Positions 8,961-20,542 of a DNA stretch of 64,000 nt are shown here, in pieces. The DNA lies in the NCBI RefSeq assembly GCF_002135315.1, contig NZ_NEGA01000003.1, forward strand, positions 147,607-211,606, read 5' to 3'. Every line of letters starts with the position of its first letter. The stretch's first letter is position 1. The position numbers and the translations under genes are program-made. Source of the stretch: Acinetobacter sp. ANC 3903. GTDB lineage: Bacteria; Pseudomonadota; Gammaproteobacteria; Pseudomonadales; Moraxellaceae. The notes below the pieces were generated by a model, which made no database searches, was not told the DNA's origin, and saw only the letters and a program-made list of their open reading frames with translations.

Positions 8961-11900
8961 TTATTGTGGATCAGCTTTGGTTGTTTTCAAAAGCGTTTGC
9001 AAATTAGCAGCTTTTGGTTTTACAAGCCAGAATTTACGGCTGTAAAAATCAAACTCATTGCGGATCTTGTACGCCCAAGCACTACCTGTTTCAGCAATAT
9101 GTTCATCTAAGATACGAAGCAAGAATTCTTGATGCTCTTCCATCGCCTCTGTAGAAATACGGTTCAATTCAATTAGCTCATGGTTGTAATGGTCAACGAA
9201 GTCGTTATCCAAATCAAGTACATAAGCAAAACCGCCAGTCATACCTGCACCGAAGTTATGACCCACTTTACCGAGTACAGTCACAATACCGCCAGTCATG
9301 TATTCACAGCAGTGATCGCCTGCACCTTCAATCACGGCAAAGGCACCTGAGTTACGTACCGCAAAACGCTCACCTGCAGTACCTGCAGCAAACAGTTTAC
9401 CGCCAGTCGCACCATACAAACAGGTATTACCAATAATTGCCGTTTCTTGAGTTTGGAAAGGCGAACCTTTTGGTGGGAAGATCGATACGCGACCACCCGC
9501 CATACCTTTACCGACGTAATCGTTGGCATCGCCTTCAAGTTTGATATGCAAACCGCCAGCATTCCAAACACCGAGTGACTGACCTGCAGTACCTTTCAAA
9601 TTCATAACAACAGGATGTGCTTCCATGCTGAGGTTGCCATAACGTTTAGCAATCTCACCAGAAATACGTGCACCAATTGAACGGTCACAGTTCACCACAT
9701 TAAAGCTAAACTCACCGCTCTTACCGGCTTCAATGGTCGGAAGCATCTCATCAACCATTTTCTCTGCAAGCAGACCTTTATCGAATGGCGCATTACCTTG
9801 TACTTGGCAATATTGCGCCTTACCTTCTGCAGATGGATGTGAAGTCAATAATGCACTTAAATCCAAGTGAGCATGTTTATCCGTTTCACCTGGCAATACT
9901 TCAAGCAGATCAGTACGGCCAATCAGGTCTTTCAGGCTTGATACACCAAGCGCTGCCAACCATTCACGTGTTTCTTCCGCAATAAAGTGGAAGAAGTTGA
10001 TCAGCATTTCAGGCTCACCGATGTAGTGTTCCTGACGTAAATGATCCTGTTGGGTTGCAACACCGGTCGCACAGTTGTTCAAGTGACAGATACGCAGGTA
10101 TTTACAACCCAATGCAATCATTGGCGTAGAACCGAAACCGAAGCTTTCCGCACCGAGAATTGCCGCTTTCACCACGTCTAGACCAGTTTTCAAACCACCA
10201 TCGGTTTGTACGCGTACTTTGCCACGTAGGTCATTCACACGAAGGGCTTGATGCGCTTCAGAAAGACCTAATTCCCATGGAGAACCGGCATGGTGAATTG
10301 AAGACAATGGCGACGCTGCGGTACCACCGTCATAACCTGAAATGGTAATGAAGTCAGCATAGGCTTTCGCTACACCTGCAGCAATTGTACCTACACCCGG
10401 TTCAGATACCAGTTTTACTGACACCATCGCCTGAGGATTGACTTGTTTCAAGTCAAAGATCAATTGTGACAAATCTTCAATTGAGTAGATATCATGGTGC
10501 GGCGGAGGTGAAATTAAGGTTACGCCTGGTACTGAGTAACGTAAACGTGCAATTAAGCCATTCACTTTACCACCCGGTAACTGACCACCTTCACCCGGTT
10601 TTGCACCTTGCGCCACTTTAATCTGCAACACTTCAGCAGAAGTTAAATACGCAGGTGTTACACCAAAACGACCAGAAGCGATCTGTTTGATTTTCGAGTT
10701 ACGGATGGTGCCATAACGCGCTGGATCTTCACCGCCCTCACCAGAGTTTGAACGACCACCGATGGTATTCATGGCAATGGCAATCGCTTCATGTGCTTCA
10801 GGAGACAATGCACCCAAAGACATCCCGGCAGAGTCGAAACGTGGCAGAATTTCTTCAACCGATTCCACTTGATCTAGTGCAATTGAATTATCGGTTTTCA
10901 GCTTCAACAAGTCACGAATGGTAGCGACCGGACGGTTGTTTACCAGTTCAGCATATTCTTTAAAGTCTGCATATTTGCCAGAACGAACTGATTTATGTAG
11001 GGCATTGATCACGTCCGGGTTAAATGCATGGTATTCCTTGTCGAATACGAATTTCAGCATGCCACCCTGATCGATTGGCTTACGTGATTTCCACGCTGTA
11101 TCAGCCAGTTTTTTCAGATCATTTTCAAGATCAGCAAAAGTTGCACCTTTAATACGACTTGGTACGCCAGTGAAGCATTTAGCAACCACTTCAGTCGACA
11201 GACCAACTGCTTCAAATAACTGGCCACCACGGTAAGAGGCAACAGTCGAAATACCCATTTTCGAAAGGACTTTCAATAAGCCTTTTTCAATCCCTTTACG
11301 GAAGTTGGCTTGGGCATGGATTGGATCACCCAACAACTCGCCTTTCGCGATCAAGTCATTGATCACGTCATATGCCAGGTAAGGATAAATCGCAGTTGCA
11401 CCAAAGCCCAAGATCACCGCAAATTGGTGTGGATCACGTGCCAAACCTGTTTCAACAATAATGTTGGCATCAGTACGCAGGCCCACATTGATTAAGTAGT
11501 GATGTACTGCACCTGTTGCCATGAGTGCATTAGCAGGCAAGAAACCTTGACGGATTTTCTTGTCTGAAAGCACCAATAAAGTTTTACCATCACGAATCGC
11601 TTGTGCAGCCTCGATACAAATACGTGTAAGCGCAGCTTCCAGACCTTCAGTTTCTGCATAGTTCAAATCGATATCAGCAATTTCGTAACCCGGACGCCCA
11701 AGGGTACGAATCTGATGCATTTTTGAATTAGTCAGTACAGGACTAGAAATAATCAAGCGATCGGCATGTTCAGGGCTTTGCTCGAATACGTTTTGTTCGC
11801 GACCCAGGCAAGTTTCCAATGACATCACAATCGATTCACGTAATGGGTCGATTGGCGGATTGGTGACCTGTGCAAACTGTTGGCGGAAGTAATCTGATAC

Positions 11901-13442
11901 ATGGCGTACTTGACGAGACAATACTGCCATTGGCGTATCATCACCCATTGAACCCACTGCTTCCTGGCCACTTTCAGCGATTGGGCGAAGCAACTGGTCA
12001 CGCTCTTCAAAAGTCACCATGAACATTTTCTGTGATGCTTTCAGCTCATCGCCTTTCAAGCCTTGATCACATAAATATTCTTCCAGTTCCGGACTACCTT
12101 GAATGCGTACAGAGTTCTCACGCAACCATTCACGGTAAGGACGCATTTTTTTCAAATGGTTGCTGACATCTTTGGTGTCAAGCATTTTTCCAGTGAAAGT
12201 ATCAATCACCAGAATTTGACCCGGGCCAACACGACCTTTAGAAATCACATCTTCAGGTTGATAACCCCAAACACCAATTTCTGATGCAAGCGTGATGTAG
12301 CCATTTTTAGTAATCACCCAACGTGCTGGACGTAAGCCATTACGATCCAGCATACAGATCGCATGACGGCCATCTTGAATCACCAGACCCGCCGGACCAT
12401 CCCAAGCTTCCATATGCTTAGAGTTGAATTCATAGAATGCACGAAGGTCTGCATCTAAAGTTTCAACGTTTTGCCAAGCTGGTGGAACCAGCATACGCAG
12501 TGCACGGAACAGGTCCATGCCGCCACCGACAAGAATCTCAAGCATGTTATCCAGGCTTGAAGAGTCTGAACCGGTACGGTTCACAATCGGGTTAAGATCG
12601 GTTAAGCCAGGTAATAGCGAGTTTTCGAATTTTGGTGTACGCGCCATTGCCCAGTTACGGTTTGCAGTAATGGTGTTGATTTCACCATTATGCGCCAGAT
12701 AACGGAACGGCTGTGCTAAAGGCCAACGCGGTAAAGTGTTGGTCGAGAAACGTTGGTGGAACACTACAATATGAGATTCCAGGCGTTCATCTGCCAAATC
12801 GGTGTAAAAGTCAGCAATCGCTTCAGGCATCATCAGGCCTTTATAGCTAATCACTGTAGAACACAAAGTGGTCACATAGAATGATGGATCATTAGTTAAC
12901 TGTTGTTCTGCACGACGACGTGCCAAGAACAATTTACGGTTAAACTCGACCTCAGTCACACCCATAGGGCAGTTGACAATAATCTGTTCGAATGCAGGTA
13001 AAGACTGCATTGCAATTTCACCAAGCACACCGTTATTGGTTGGAATAACACGCCAAGCGAGAACTTTAAGACCTTCAGATTCAATTTCTTTGGCCAGCAC
13101 TTGTTTAGAATGTGCAGCAATTGCTGGGTCTACATTTAAAAATACGGTACCGACAGCAAAAATTTCGCTTAAAGTGATATCACTGAGTTTTTTTGCTTCT
13201 TCACGGAAGAATTTCTTCGGCATTGCCAAGAGCAGACCACAACCATCCCCTGTCTTACCATCTGCGGCAATACCACCACGGTGTGTCATACAGCTAAGAC
13301 TATGCATAGCAGTCTTGACGAGATCATGGCTGGCATCACCCTGCATATGGGCGATTAAACCGAAACCACAGTTATCTTTAAACTCATCCGGTTGGTATAA
13401 ACCTTGAGCGGGAGCTACAGTATTAGGCGATGGCATGTGCAT
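8961..13442 (-). CDS. gltB: glutamate synthase (NADPH) large subunit
   Basis: The 1493-residue alpha subunit has the usual four-part order. A class II glutamine amidotransferase domain starts at the catalytic Cys ([11 protein letters not shown], about residue 25, after a short propeptide). A central domain follows, then the FMN/3Fe-4S synthase domain with [26 protein letters not shown] and the cluster-binding [12 protein letters not shown] motif type ([18 protein letters not shown]). The C-terminal GXGXG beta-helix domain ends the protein. Ammonia from glutamine is channelled to 2-oxoglutarate to give two glutamates. The first ATG has AAGGG six bases upstream; a second in-frame ATG two codons on is less well spaced. 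It heads the gltBD operon. Confidence 0.97.
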   Translation of the reverse strand: MHMPSPNTVAPAQGLYQPDEFKDNCGFGLIAHMQGDASHDLVKTAMHSLSCMTHRGGIAADGKTGDGCGLLLAMPKKFFREEAKKLSDITLSEIFAVGTVFLNVDPAIAAHSKQVLAKEIESEGLKVLAWRVIPTNNGVLGEIAMQSLPAFEQIIVNCPMGVTEVEFNRKLFLARRRAEQQLTNDPSFYVTTLCSTVISYKGLMMPEAIADFYTDLADERLESHIVVFHQRFSTNTLPRWPLAQPFRYLAHNGEINTITANRNWAMARTPKFENSLLPGLTDLNPIVNRTGSDSSSLDNMLEILVGGGMDLFRALRMLVPPAWQNVETLDADLRAFYEFNSKHMEAWDGPAGLVIQDGRHAICMLDRNGLRPARWVITKNGYITLASEIGVWGYQPEDVISKGRVGPGQILVIDTFTGKMLDTKDVSNHLKKMRPYREWLRENSVRIQGSPELEEYLCDQGLKGDELKASQKMFMVTFEERDQLLRPIAESGQEAVGSMGDDTPMAVLSRQVRHVSDYFRQQFAQVTNPPIDPLRESIVMSLETCLGREQNVFEQSPEHADRLIISSPVLTNSKMHQIRTLGRPGYEIADIDLNYAETEGLEAALTRICIEAAQAIRDGKTLLVLSDKKIRQGFLPANALMATGAVHHYLINVGLRTDANIIVETGLARDPHQFAVILGFGATAIYPYLAYDVINDLIAKGELLGDPIHAQANFRKGIEKGLLKVLSKMGISTVASYRGGQLFEAVGLSTEVVAKCFTGVPSRIKGATFADLENDLKKLADTAWKSRKPIDQGGMLKFVFDKEYHAFNPDVINALHKSVRSGKYADFKEYAELVNNRPVATIRDLLKLKTDNSIALDQVESVEEILPRFDSAGMSLGALSPEAHEAIAIAMNTIGGRSNSGEGGEDPARYGTIRNSKIKQIASGRFGVTPAYLTSAEVLQIKVAQGAKPGEGGQLPGGKVNGLIARLRYSVPGVTLISPPPHHDIYSIEDLSQLIFDLKQVNPQAMVSVKLVSEPGVGTIAAGVAKAYADFITISGYDGGTAASPLSSIHHAGSPWELGLSEAHQALRVNDLRGKVRVQTDGGLKTGLDVVKAAILGAESFGFGSTPMIALGCKYLRICHLNNCATGVATQQDHLRQEHYIGEPEMLINFFHFIAEETREWLAALGVSSLKDLIGRTDLLEVLPGETDKHAHLDLSALLTSHPSAEGKAQYCQVQGNAPFDKGLLAEKMVDEMLPTIEAGKSGEFSFNVVNCDRSIGARISGEIAKRYGNLSMEAHPVVMNLKGTAGQSLGVWNAGGLHIKLEGDANDYVGKGMAGGRVSIFPPKGSPFQTQETAIIGNTCLYGATGGKLFAAGTAGERFAVRNSGAFAVIEGAGDHCCEYMTGGIVTVLGKVGHNFGAGMTGGFAYVLDLDNDFVDHYNHELIELNRISTEAMEEHQEFLLRILDEHIAETGSAWAYKIRNEFDFYSRKFWLVKPKAANLQTLLKTTKADPQ

Positions 13443-13889
13443 AGCGTACCCTTCTTTTCAACATGGCCCATAAAGCGGGCATCTAACAATCAAATATCTT
13501 CTTTGCGATTTAGTCCAATTTACTCACTTTAAGATCAATGATGAGTAAAATCTTTTCATCATGCTTAAGATAATCCGATTTTAATCTTTGTACATGAATT
13601 AATTGCAAAAATGTTTTGCTTCGTTCACGCACTCTTTTAAAGCAGGCAAATTTGACGATTTCGCACAATCATTGAATCTTTTCGCGCCAAAACAGGGACA
13701 TCAACTCAATTCACGCACCAATTAAGCAAAAAATATGCCAATCACAAAAAGACAATGCTAAACGTTTTAAATATAGAAACATTAAAGTTTTGCGAATTTT
13801 ATCAAACTCTCAGCAAAACATTTTTTGCACTATATTTGTGCGTATTATTATTTTTATAACCTAATTTGCTCTATTTTAGAACTATATTT
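13443..13889. other. long spacer upstream of gltB
   Basis: This 447-base AT-rich gap should hold the gltB promoter. I see no ORF of note and no clear terminator. The only distinct structure is the GCAC-N7-GTGC dyad at 13827-13841, listed separately. Confidence 0.6.
13827..13841. promoter_or_regulatory. GCAC-N7-GTGC dyad, possible NtrC-type site
   Basis: The symmetric GCAC tatattt GTGC matches the core spacing of the NtrC-binding consensus (TGCACC-N5-GGTGCA) but lacks the inner C/G pair. It lies about 385 bases upstream of gltB, which would fit an enhancer-like site. Regulation is inference only. Confidence 0.3.
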
Positions 13890-14735
13890 TTAGTTAAATG
13901 GGTCATTAATTTCTTTTTCTGCAACTTTATTTCCGCCTTGTTTCGGTGCAGATTCGACAGCTGAATGTGACTGCTGTACATCCACTACATTGCCCTGTTC
14001 GTCGCGACGTGTCACAGTGGTGGTTGTAGTTGCTGTTTTAGCATCAGTTGCCGGCTCATTGGATTTTGGTTTTACAATTGCCAATACGCTTTCGTCAACT
14101 TTAGGTAAAGGCGCAGATTTCAGATTGACTGCATACAGCTTATTATTAGTGCCCATTTCATCTGCGCCCATGTCATTTACTAAAGATACATAATTTTCAA
14201 TATCCTGTACTTTAGGCTGAACAGTCTTGGGAAATTGCAGCGGTAATTGCTCTAGCATACGTTGAGCTTCATCTTTATTTCTATATACTCCATAGAGAAG
14301 CACATATTGTTCAATCTGGTTCTCACCGCTTAAACGTATATAAAAAAAGTTCTTGCGATCGGATTGTTTTTTTAAAAAACTGCGAATCACATCATCTTTG
14401 GTTGTGCGAAACAATTCGATGGTACTTGCGTTCTTATTATCATTAATAAACTTGCTACCACGAAATTCCGGTTCATAACTTCCAGTGGTCACCACACGTG
14501 TGGTCATTTCTAAAGGACGAACTTCATCCTGTAGCGCACCAAGCAAGTTCGTTGCAGCAACTTTTTCGGGTTGAATTTGTAGCTCAGACTCCGTTTCAGC
14601 AGATTTTTCCACTTCAACTAAAGCATCACTATCCGTGATTGCCCAAAAAACAAGTGCTGCAAATAAACACACCACCCCACACACCAGCCAGATATAATTT
14701 TGAATACGTTGCCATTGTGTACGGAGGGTTGCCAT
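13890..14735 (-). CDS. SPOR-domain-like membrane protein downstream of aroB
   Basis: This 281-residue protein has a short cytoplasmic start, one membrane segment at about residues 15-33, and a long outside part. The segment at about 140-200 (FFYIRLSGENQIEQYVLLYGVYRNKDEAQ) has the spacing of a SPOR domain, which binds denuded septal peptidoglycan. A low-complexity Ala/Thr/Ser tail follows. The position after aroK-aroB matches DamX in enterobacteria, so I infer a division-linked peptidoglycan-binding protein, though it is shorter and diverged. Its ATG lies 3 bases beyond the aroB stop, so the genes are co-transcribed. Confidence 0.7.
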   Translation of the reverse strand: MATLRTQWQRIQNYIWLVCGVVCLFAALVFWAITDSDALVEVEKSAETESELQIQPEKVAATNLLGALQDEVRPLEMTTRVVTTGSYEPEFRGSKFINDNKNASTIELFRTTKDDVIRSFLKKQSDRKNFFYIRLSGENQIEQYVLLYGVYRNKDEAQRMLEQLPLQFPKTVQPKVQDIENYVSLVNDMGADEMGTNNKLYAVNLKSAPLPKVDESVLAIVKPKSNEPATDAKTATTTTTVTRRDEQGNVVDVQQSHSAVESAPKQGGNKVAEKEINDPFN

Positions 14736-14738
14736 GAG

Positions 14739-15824
14739 TTATGCCTTTTCTTGATTCGCTAAAATCGCTTGTTTCATCAATTCCACATCAAATTCTTTGG
14801 TAATTACGGCTTGCCCCAGTGCTTTCATCAGGACCAGACGCAACTGCCCATTCAGCACTTTTTTATCATGTGACATATAGGCAAGAAATTCTTGCAGTGG
14901 AATAGCTGGGCATTTTACGGGTAAATGAGCACGTTGAATGATTTTTTTTGTACGTTCTAGATCTTCAAGTGAAATCCAGCCCATACGTTGTGACAAATCA
15001 GCCGCCATCACCATCCCCGTAGCAACAGCTTCTCCATGTAGCCAAACGCCATACCCCAAATAGGATTCGATTGCATGACCAAAAGTATGACCTAAATTCA
15101 GTAAGGCACGTTCGCCTTGTTCTTTTTCATCATTGGCGACAATGCGTGCTTTATGAGCGCAAGATTTATATACAGCTTCAGCGAGCAGTCCAGGATCGCG
15201 CGCAACCAGCCCATCCATATTTTGTTCAAGCCAGACCAAGAAATCACGATCTCCCAGTAAGGCATATTTAATCACTTCTGCCAAACCCGCAGATAACTCG
15301 CGGTCTGGCAAAGTCGAAAGCTGCGACATATCAGCCAGCACAACTTGAGGTTGCTGAAAAGCCCCAATCATGTTTTTACCGAGTGGATGATTGATACCGG
15401 TTTTCCCGCCCACACTTGAATCGACTTGCGACAAAAGTGTCGTCGGCACCTGAATGAAATATACCCCACGCTGGAAACAAGCAGATGCAAAGCCCGCCAT
15501 ATCCCCAATAACTCCGCCACCCAAAGCCAATACTGTCGCATCCCGGTTAAAACCCGCTTCCAGCAAAGCATTAAAAATGAGATTTAAATGCTCAATATTT
15601 TTATACTTTTCGCCATCAGGCAAAATACATGTCGCAACCGTTTTCCCCAGACCTTCAATCGCACTGAGGTAATGCTCTAGATATAAAGGGGCAACCGTTG
15701 TATTGGTTACCACCATCACCTGCTTTCCGTGAATATAAGGCTCAAGTAATGATTGAGGATCTAAATCACTACCAATAAAGATAGGATAACGGCGATCACC
15801 GAGTTCAACATGTAAAGTTTGCAT
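14739..15824 (-). CDS. aroB: 3-dehydroquinate synthase
   Basis: AroB (361 residues, usual length) converts DAHP to 3-dehydroquinate in the shikimate pathway, using NAD and zinc. The NAD region has DGEKYKN and [17 protein letters not shown] sequence ([19 protein letters not shown]). [25 protein letters not shown] is the active-site signature, and the later GHTFGHAIE supplies zinc-binding histidines. It lies 17 bases downstream of aroK, in the conserved aroK-aroB pair. Confidence 0.97.
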   Translation of the reverse strand: MQTLHVELGDRRYPIFIGSDLDPQSLLEPYIHGKQVMVVTNTTVAPLYLEHYLSAIEGLGKTVATCILPDGEKYKNIEHLNLIFNALLEAGFNRDATVLALGGGVIGDMAGFASACFQRGVYFIQVPTTLLSQVDSSVGGKTGINHPLGKNMIGAFQQPQVVLADMSQLSTLPDRELSAGLAEVIKYALLGDRDFLVWLEQNMDGLVARDPGLLAEAVYKSCAHKARIVANDEKEQGERALLNLGHTFGHAIESYLGYGVWLHGEAVATGMVMAADLSQRMGWISLEDLERTKKIIQRAHLPVKCPAIPLQEFLAYMSHDKKVLNGQLRLVLMKALGQAVITKEFDVELMKQAILANQEKA

Positions 15825-15841
15825 GAAATTAAAACCGTTAA

Positions 15842-16390
15842 TTAGACTAGCTTTGCTTCTTGAGAAACAATCATATGTAAGATTTTTTGCGCTAAATCAC
15901 GAGCAGCGCCCTGATTTGTTTCGATAATATAATCTGCAACTTCACGATATAAGGGATCGCGAACAGCCAATAAATCACGTAACTTTTGTTCAGGATTTTC
16001 AACTTGCAGTAAAGGACGGTTTTTATCCCGATAAGTGCGCTGTAATTGTATTTCGACAGGAGTATAAAGGTAAACCACAATTCCACGTTGTTTTAAGAAT
16101 TCACGATTAGGTGACTGGGTCACTGCTCCACCACCAGTTGCAATAACCAACTGTGAACGAGCAGTGAGTTCATCAATCACCATTGTTTCACGGTTACGAA
16201 ATCCCTTTTCACCTTCTTTTTCAAAGATCCAAGGAATTGTCGCACCTGTTTTACGCTCTATTTCCTGATCACTATCAAGAAACTCTCGTCCCAACAGTTC
16301 CGCTAAATGACGACCAACCGTTGTTTTCCCAGCCCCCATTGGCCCTACCAAATAGACATTTGGCAGGGTTTCAAACTCATTGCTTGGCAA
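15842..16390 (-). CDS. aroK: shikimate kinase
   Basis: AroK (182 residues) phosphorylates shikimate with ATP. The Walker A loop is GPMGAGKTT (residues 16-24), followed by DSDQEIE, which coordinates Mg and shikimate, FRNRE, and the GGGAV loop; the lid is near RNRPLLQ-type sequence (DKNRPLL). The start is a TTG at 16388-16390 with AGGTG five bases upstream. The nearest ATG is out of frame, so a rare start codon is used. It sits 36 bases after pilQ, joining the pilus and shikimate genes in one run. Confidence 0.95.
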   Translation of the reverse strand: MPSNEFETLPNVYLVGPMGAGKTTVGRHLAELLGREFLDSDQEIERKTGATIPWIFEKEGEKGFRNRETMVIDELTARSQLVIATGGGAVTQSPNREFLKQRGIVVYLYTPVEIQLQRTYRDKNRPLLQVENPEQKLRDLLAVRDPLYREVADYIIETNQGAARDLAQKILHMIVSQEAKLV

Positions 16391-16426
16391 GGAGTCACCT
16401 ATTTATTTTGCTAAATTTAAAATATA

Positions 16427-18595
16427 TTAATGATTTCTTGAAACACTGTCATCAACAATTCGTGGTGTAACAAAAATCAGTAGTTCGCTCTTATTATCCT
16501 TTTTTACATCTTTACGGAATAAGCGTCCCACATAAGGCAAGTCTCCCAAGAAAGGCACCTTAGTTTGAGTATTGGCTGTCTGCTGTTCAAAAATACCCCC
16601 CAAGACTACTGTTTCGCCATTTTCAACCAATACATTGGTGTTGATCTCATTTTTATTGATTGTATATTGACCGGTAGGTGTTGGATTCCCTACAGAGTCA
16701 TTTTTGATTTGCAACAACATCTGGATTTTGCCATCTGGAGTAATGCTTGGCGTGACATCTAAACTCAAAGTTGCATCAACAAATGAAGTTGTGGAAACAG
16801 CATTTGCCCCCCCTCCTTGAGAAGATTGATAAGGAATTTGGGTACCCGATGCTACTTTTGCTGCTTGTTTGTCAGCAGTGAGTACTTTAGGAGTAGAAAT
16901 AACTTCACCATAACCATCAGCTTGCAATGCAGAAAGTTCTAAATCCAGCATAAAATCAGACAAGCTAATCAAACCAAAAGCAATTCGGCTAGCTCCAGTC
17001 GATGTCACCCCTAAATCCACATTTAAGTTCTGTGGACGTTGAATGGTATATTTACCATCATCACTAGGAGTTTTTAAATTCCATAAGGTGGTGTCACTAC
17101 CACCGACCAACAAATCATTATTTTGGGTAATCCCTTGCGAAAGAATTCCCCATTTCACTCCCATCTCTTTAGTAAAATCAGTTGTTGCACGAACTATACG
17201 TGCTTCAACCATAACCTGTTTCACAGCCACATCCAGCAAATCCACCATTTTGCGAACTTTATCGATGTTTTGTGAAGTATCGTTAATAATCAAGGTATTT
17301 GTACGTGCATCAACCGAAATTGAACCACGTGGACTTAAGAGGGTTTCACCTGAATTATCATTTGATCTACCACCACTACTCCCACCACCCGAATTATTCG
17401 ACTGTTTAGTTTCAGTAATTAACTTTTCAATATCAGTGACTTTAGCGTAACTTAATTTTAAATATTCAGTTTGAATCGGCGCCAATTTTACACTTTGTGC
17501 TATAGCTTTAGCTTCTTCTTCTTCCGCCTTGATCAGTTCTGATACCGGTGCAATCCAGATCACGTTGCCATTACGGCGCTTATCCAGATTTTTGGTTTTT
17601 AAAATAATATCAAGAGCCTGATCCCAAGGTACATCTTTTAAACGCAGGGTAATATTGCCTTGAACGCTATCCGCAGTCACCATATTGATACCGGTGAAAT
17701 CTGCCAATAATTGCAGTACACGACGTACTTCAATATCTTGGAAATCCAAAGAAATCTTTTTCCCTGTATAAGCATTCGCTGCTTTAGGTTTTAATGGATT
17801 TTTATCTTCAGGACGTTTTAAGCTGATGGTTAGTTTATTATCAGTCTGATAAGCCATATATTCATAGCTACCAGAAGTCTGAATGGTAATCACGCCATTA
17901 CTACCGTCATTTGTAGCATCAACCGTGGATACTGGAGTTGCAAAATCATTGACATTTAAACGACGTGCCAAGTGTGCAGGAACTTTGTTACCCAAAGTTC
18001 GTACTACTACTTTACTGCCTTGCTGTTGTACATCTACTGGAGTATTGCTCCCCAATAAATCGACTACGATTTGGCCTTCACCTTGACTGCCACGCTGGAA
18101 ACCAATATTAGAAATGCCTTGCGCAGTTTTTTGAGCCACCACTTGCTGTGATGCAAATGTATTTCCAGCAGCAGAATTAATTTTTAATATAAAGGTATTG
18201 CCTTCAATACGTGTGGTAAAGGCACCTGCATCAGCCAAGTTCACAGTTAAACGTGAACGTTGCGCATCCGAACTCACATCGACCGAAGTTGCCTCTTTCG
18301 TTGCGACAGGTATGCTATTTTGTTGTAAATTTTGTTGTGCTTTATCAAAATCAAGAATCAAACGTGACGGCTGCTCAAGTTGATAAGCTTGAGGTTGTGG
18401 TGGTAAACCATTAAACATCACACGGATTTCTGTACCTTGACCTGCAATCTGCATCGGCACAATATTAGTAATACTGACTTGTGCATTTGCAACCTGCATG
18501 ATCGCGATCGCAACAGCACCCATAGAAAATTGACGAAACAAATGGTTCATTGTATTGCCATCCCCAAATATAAAATCTTTAAAACTATTATTCAT
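16427..18595 (-). CDS. pilQ: type IV pilus secretin PilQ
   Basis: PilQ (722 residues) forms the outer-membrane channel for the pilus. After the signal peptide (cleavage near ANAQ) come two AMIN-type beta domains that bind peptidoglycan (about residues 40-270). A secretin/TonB short N-terminal domain follows at about 290-345 (ISLDFQDIEVRRVLQLLADF), then an N1 domain with a Ser/Gly-rich loop, and the C-terminal secretin domain with VENGETVVLGGIF and VPFLGDLPYVGRLF. The first ATG has AGGA six bases upstream; an ATG 15 codons later would give a more ordinary signal peptide and is the alternative. It is the last gene of the pilMNOPQ operon. Confidence 0.96.
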   Translation of the reverse strand: MNNSFKDFIFGDGNTMNHLFRQFSMGAVAIAIMQVANAQVSITNIVPMQIAGQGTEIRVMFNGLPPQPQAYQLEQPSRLILDFDKAQQNLQQNSIPVATKEATSVDVSSDAQRSRLTVNLADAGAFTTRIEGNTFILKINSAAGNTFASQQVVAQKTAQGISNIGFQRGSQGEGQIVVDLLGSNTPVDVQQQGSKVVVRTLGNKVPAHLARRLNVNDFATPVSTVDATNDGSNGVITIQTSGSYEYMAYQTDNKLTISLKRPEDKNPLKPKAANAYTGKKISLDFQDIEVRRVLQLLADFTGINMVTADSVQGNITLRLKDVPWDQALDIILKTKNLDKRRNGNVIWIAPVSELIKAEEEEAKAIAQSVKLAPIQTEYLKLSYAKVTDIEKLITETKQSNNSGGGSSGGRSNDNSGETLLSPRGSISVDARTNTLIINDTSQNIDKVRKMVDLLDVAVKQVMVEARIVRATTDFTKEMGVKWGILSQGITQNNDLLVGGSDTTLWNLKTPSDDGKYTIQRPQNLNVDLGVTSTGASRIAFGLISLSDFMLDLELSALQADGYGEVISTPKVLTADKQAAKVASGTQIPYQSSQGGGANAVSTTSFVDATLSLDVTPSITPDGKIQMLLQIKNDSVGNPTPTGQYTINKNEINTNVLVENGETVVLGGIFEQQTANTQTKVPFLGDLPYVGRLFRKDVKKDNKSELLIFVTPRIVDDSVSRNH

Positions 18596-18612
18596 TTTTA
18601 TTCCTTTTAAAC

Positions 18613-19140
18613 TTAAGGCGCTGGTCCAAGTAATACTAGACTTCTTGGACGTTCCACGTATCCTTCTCGCCCATCTGGAATAATTTCCACGAGATCAATT
18701 TGTGTAGGTGTAATATTGATCACACGACCATGATTCACACCCATATAACTGCCGCGCTGTATTCGTTCAATTTCACCATCTGGCGTCTGAATCAATGCCA
18801 GTATCTGTCCAGACTGGCTACGCATACTTCCCTTCATATTTAACGATTCAATCGCATAACTTTCTAAAGGCTGCAGTTGACGTGACAAATTAGGATAGAC
18901 CCGCTTTCCTGACATAATTTTTAATTCAGCAGCCAGCGAACTCGGTAAAAAAGGACTCTTCAACTGGTGTGCCGCATAATCGAATGTCGGTACAGGAGGA
19001 AAAACCGGAGCGGGTTCAATCGGTAATGGGGGTTGATTACGGATATTGGCCATTTGTTCATTCACGGCATCAATACGCGAGTCACAGCCTACTAACATTA
19101 AACCCAACATCAAGCTGAGAGAGATTTTTTGCATTTTCAT
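18613..19140 (-). CDS. pilP: type IV pilus lipoprotein PilP
   Basis: PilP (175 residues) is an inner-membrane lipoprotein linking the PilMNO platform to the PilQ secretin. It has a lipobox LVGC with the modified Cys at residue 19, a flexible Pro-rich linker (PPLPIEPAPVFPPVPTF), and a C-terminal beta domain with GSMRSQSGQILALIQTPDGE and GSYMGVNHGRV. The ATG overlaps the pilO stop by one base. A second ATG two codons on is an equal alternative. Confidence 0.94.
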   Translation of the reverse strand: MKMQKISLSLMLGLMLVGCDSRIDAVNEQMANIRNQPPLPIEPAPVFPPVPTFDYAAHQLKSPFLPSSLAAELKIMSGKRVYPNLSRQLQPLESYAIESLNMKGSMRSQSGQILALIQTPDGEIERIQRGSYMGVNHGRVINITPTQIDLVEIIPDGREGYVERPRSLVLLGPAP

Positions 19141-19892
19141 TACTTTGCCCCTCCAGTTGTAGCCGTTGAGTTAGCATCCGTAGCCTGAGTACCAGTAGCT
19201 GGAGTAGCCGTAGTCTGAGCATCCGTAACGCCAATATAACGATATGTTTTTGCTTTAACGCTATAATTCACTTGAGGAATGTCAGATTTTTTCTCTTTAT
19301 TTTCCGATGCTGTAATCTCAAAGTCATGCAAAGTCACAATACGTGGTAATGCCGCAATCCCGCTAACAAAAGAACCAAAAGCGTGATAATCACCCGTAGC
19401 TTCAATCGCAATTGGCTGTTCAATAAAGAACTCTTGTTTTATTTCATTTTCTAAACGGATATTTTTGAATTTCAGACCAGAGTTTACACCAGTGACGTTG
19501 ATATCCTCGACCAGTCCAGGAATCTCGGTTTCTTTAGGCAGTTGCTCCAGCTGCTGATTAAAATTCGCTTCCATTTCCTGTAACTGCGCTTGCAATAATT
19601 GCAGGTTACGAAGTTTGGAGTCTTTTTCACGAAACTCATTGAGCAGGTTTTGCTCTTGAGCAGCAGCATTGGAAATATCTTCCAATTTACTTTTAATTGT
19701 TAAAAAATAACCCAGAATCCCAATCGCCAGCACAATCGCAATCCAGCAGGTGATTTTGACGGATAACGGCCAACTACCATAATTATTTGGATCTAAAGTA
19801 TTGAACTGCTGAAGAAACTTATCCAGCGTCATTTTCTTTTTACGCGCCACAGCTTCATTTGGATTTAATTCATCAAATTCATCGAGACTCAT
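19140..19892 (-). CDS. pilO: type IV pilus alignment protein PilO
   Basis: PilO (250 residues) has a cytoplasmic N-terminal region, one membrane segment (about residues 45-66), a coiled coil (about 75-120) and a periplasmic ferredoxin-like domain; it pairs with PilN. The C-terminal 25 residues are a low-complexity Ala/Thr stretch outside the usual core. The ATG overlaps the pilN stop by 4 bases. Confidence 0.94.
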   Translation of the reverse strand: MSLDEFDELNPNEAVARKKKMTLDKFLQQFNTLDPNNYGSWPLSVKITCWIAIVLAIGILGYFLTIKSKLEDISNAAAQEQNLLNEFREKDSKLRNLQLLQAQLQEMEANFNQQLEQLPKETEIPGLVEDINVTGVNSGLKFKNIRLENEIKQEFFIEQPIAIEATGDYHAFGSFVSGIAALPRIVTLHDFEITASENKEKKSDIPQVNYSVKAKTYRYIGVTDAQTTATPATGTQATDANSTATTGGAK

Positions 19893-20542
19893 TTCGCTGC
19901 CTCCACGGTTGAATTAGCTGTACTGGATGGTGCTTGTTGTTGTGCTTCTGGTGCAGCTGGTTGTGCGATTTCGTCTAAGTCAGCAGTCACCACAAATGAA
20001 CCATAACCTTCTTCAACACGCGGAACGACTGAACTAGGCGCTTTATCTTTTTGCTCTTCAACTGCTAAAAAAGAATTCATAAAAGCGTTGCGATACCAAG
20101 CAGATGACTCCAAATTACGTAAAAACTCTGCCACGGTATTCGGGCTTTCCGCCTTCCCCTCGATAGTAAATTTATCGCCTGTACGCACAAATTTGGTAAT
20201 GTACAAATTAGTTGGCGTTACTCGTACCAATTCGTCAATCAGACGTACTGCAATCGGACGTTGCCCTTGCAAGCCTTGAATCAGTTTCATACGCTCAATA
20301 ATAGCATTGCGCTGTGCTTCCAAACCTTCCAGAGATTTTAATTGCACATCAAGATTTTGATTGGTGCTGGTAATGAGTTGATTGGCCTGTTCCTGGTCTC
20401 CAAGTTTATGATCATAATAAAACCATGATGATGTAACCGCCAAAGCGCCAATGAATGCAGCCCCAATACAAACTGCTATAAATTCTTTTTTTCGTTTCTC
20501 TCTCAGCTCATCACGCCAAGGGAGCAAGTTAATTCTTGCCAT
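19889..20542 (-). CDS. pilN: type IV pilus assembly protein PilN
   Basis: PilN (217 residues) starts with the conserved cytoplasmic motif INLLPWR (residues 4-10), which docks into PilM. A membrane segment follows at about residues 22-44, then a coiled coil and a periplasmic domain. A Gln/Ala/Pro-rich tail ends the protein. Its ATG overlaps the pilM stop by one base. Confidence 0.95.
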   Translation of the reverse strand: MARINLLPWRDELREKRKKEFIAVCIGAAFIGALAVTSSWFYYDHKLGDQEQANQLITSTNQNLDVQLKSLEGLEAQRNAIIERMKLIQGLQGQRPIAVRLIDELVRVTPTNLYITKFVRTGDKFTIEGKAESPNTVAEFLRNLESSAWYRNAFMNSFLAVEEQKDKAPSSVVPRVEEGYGSFVVTADLDEIAQPAAPEAQQQAPSSTANSTVEAAK

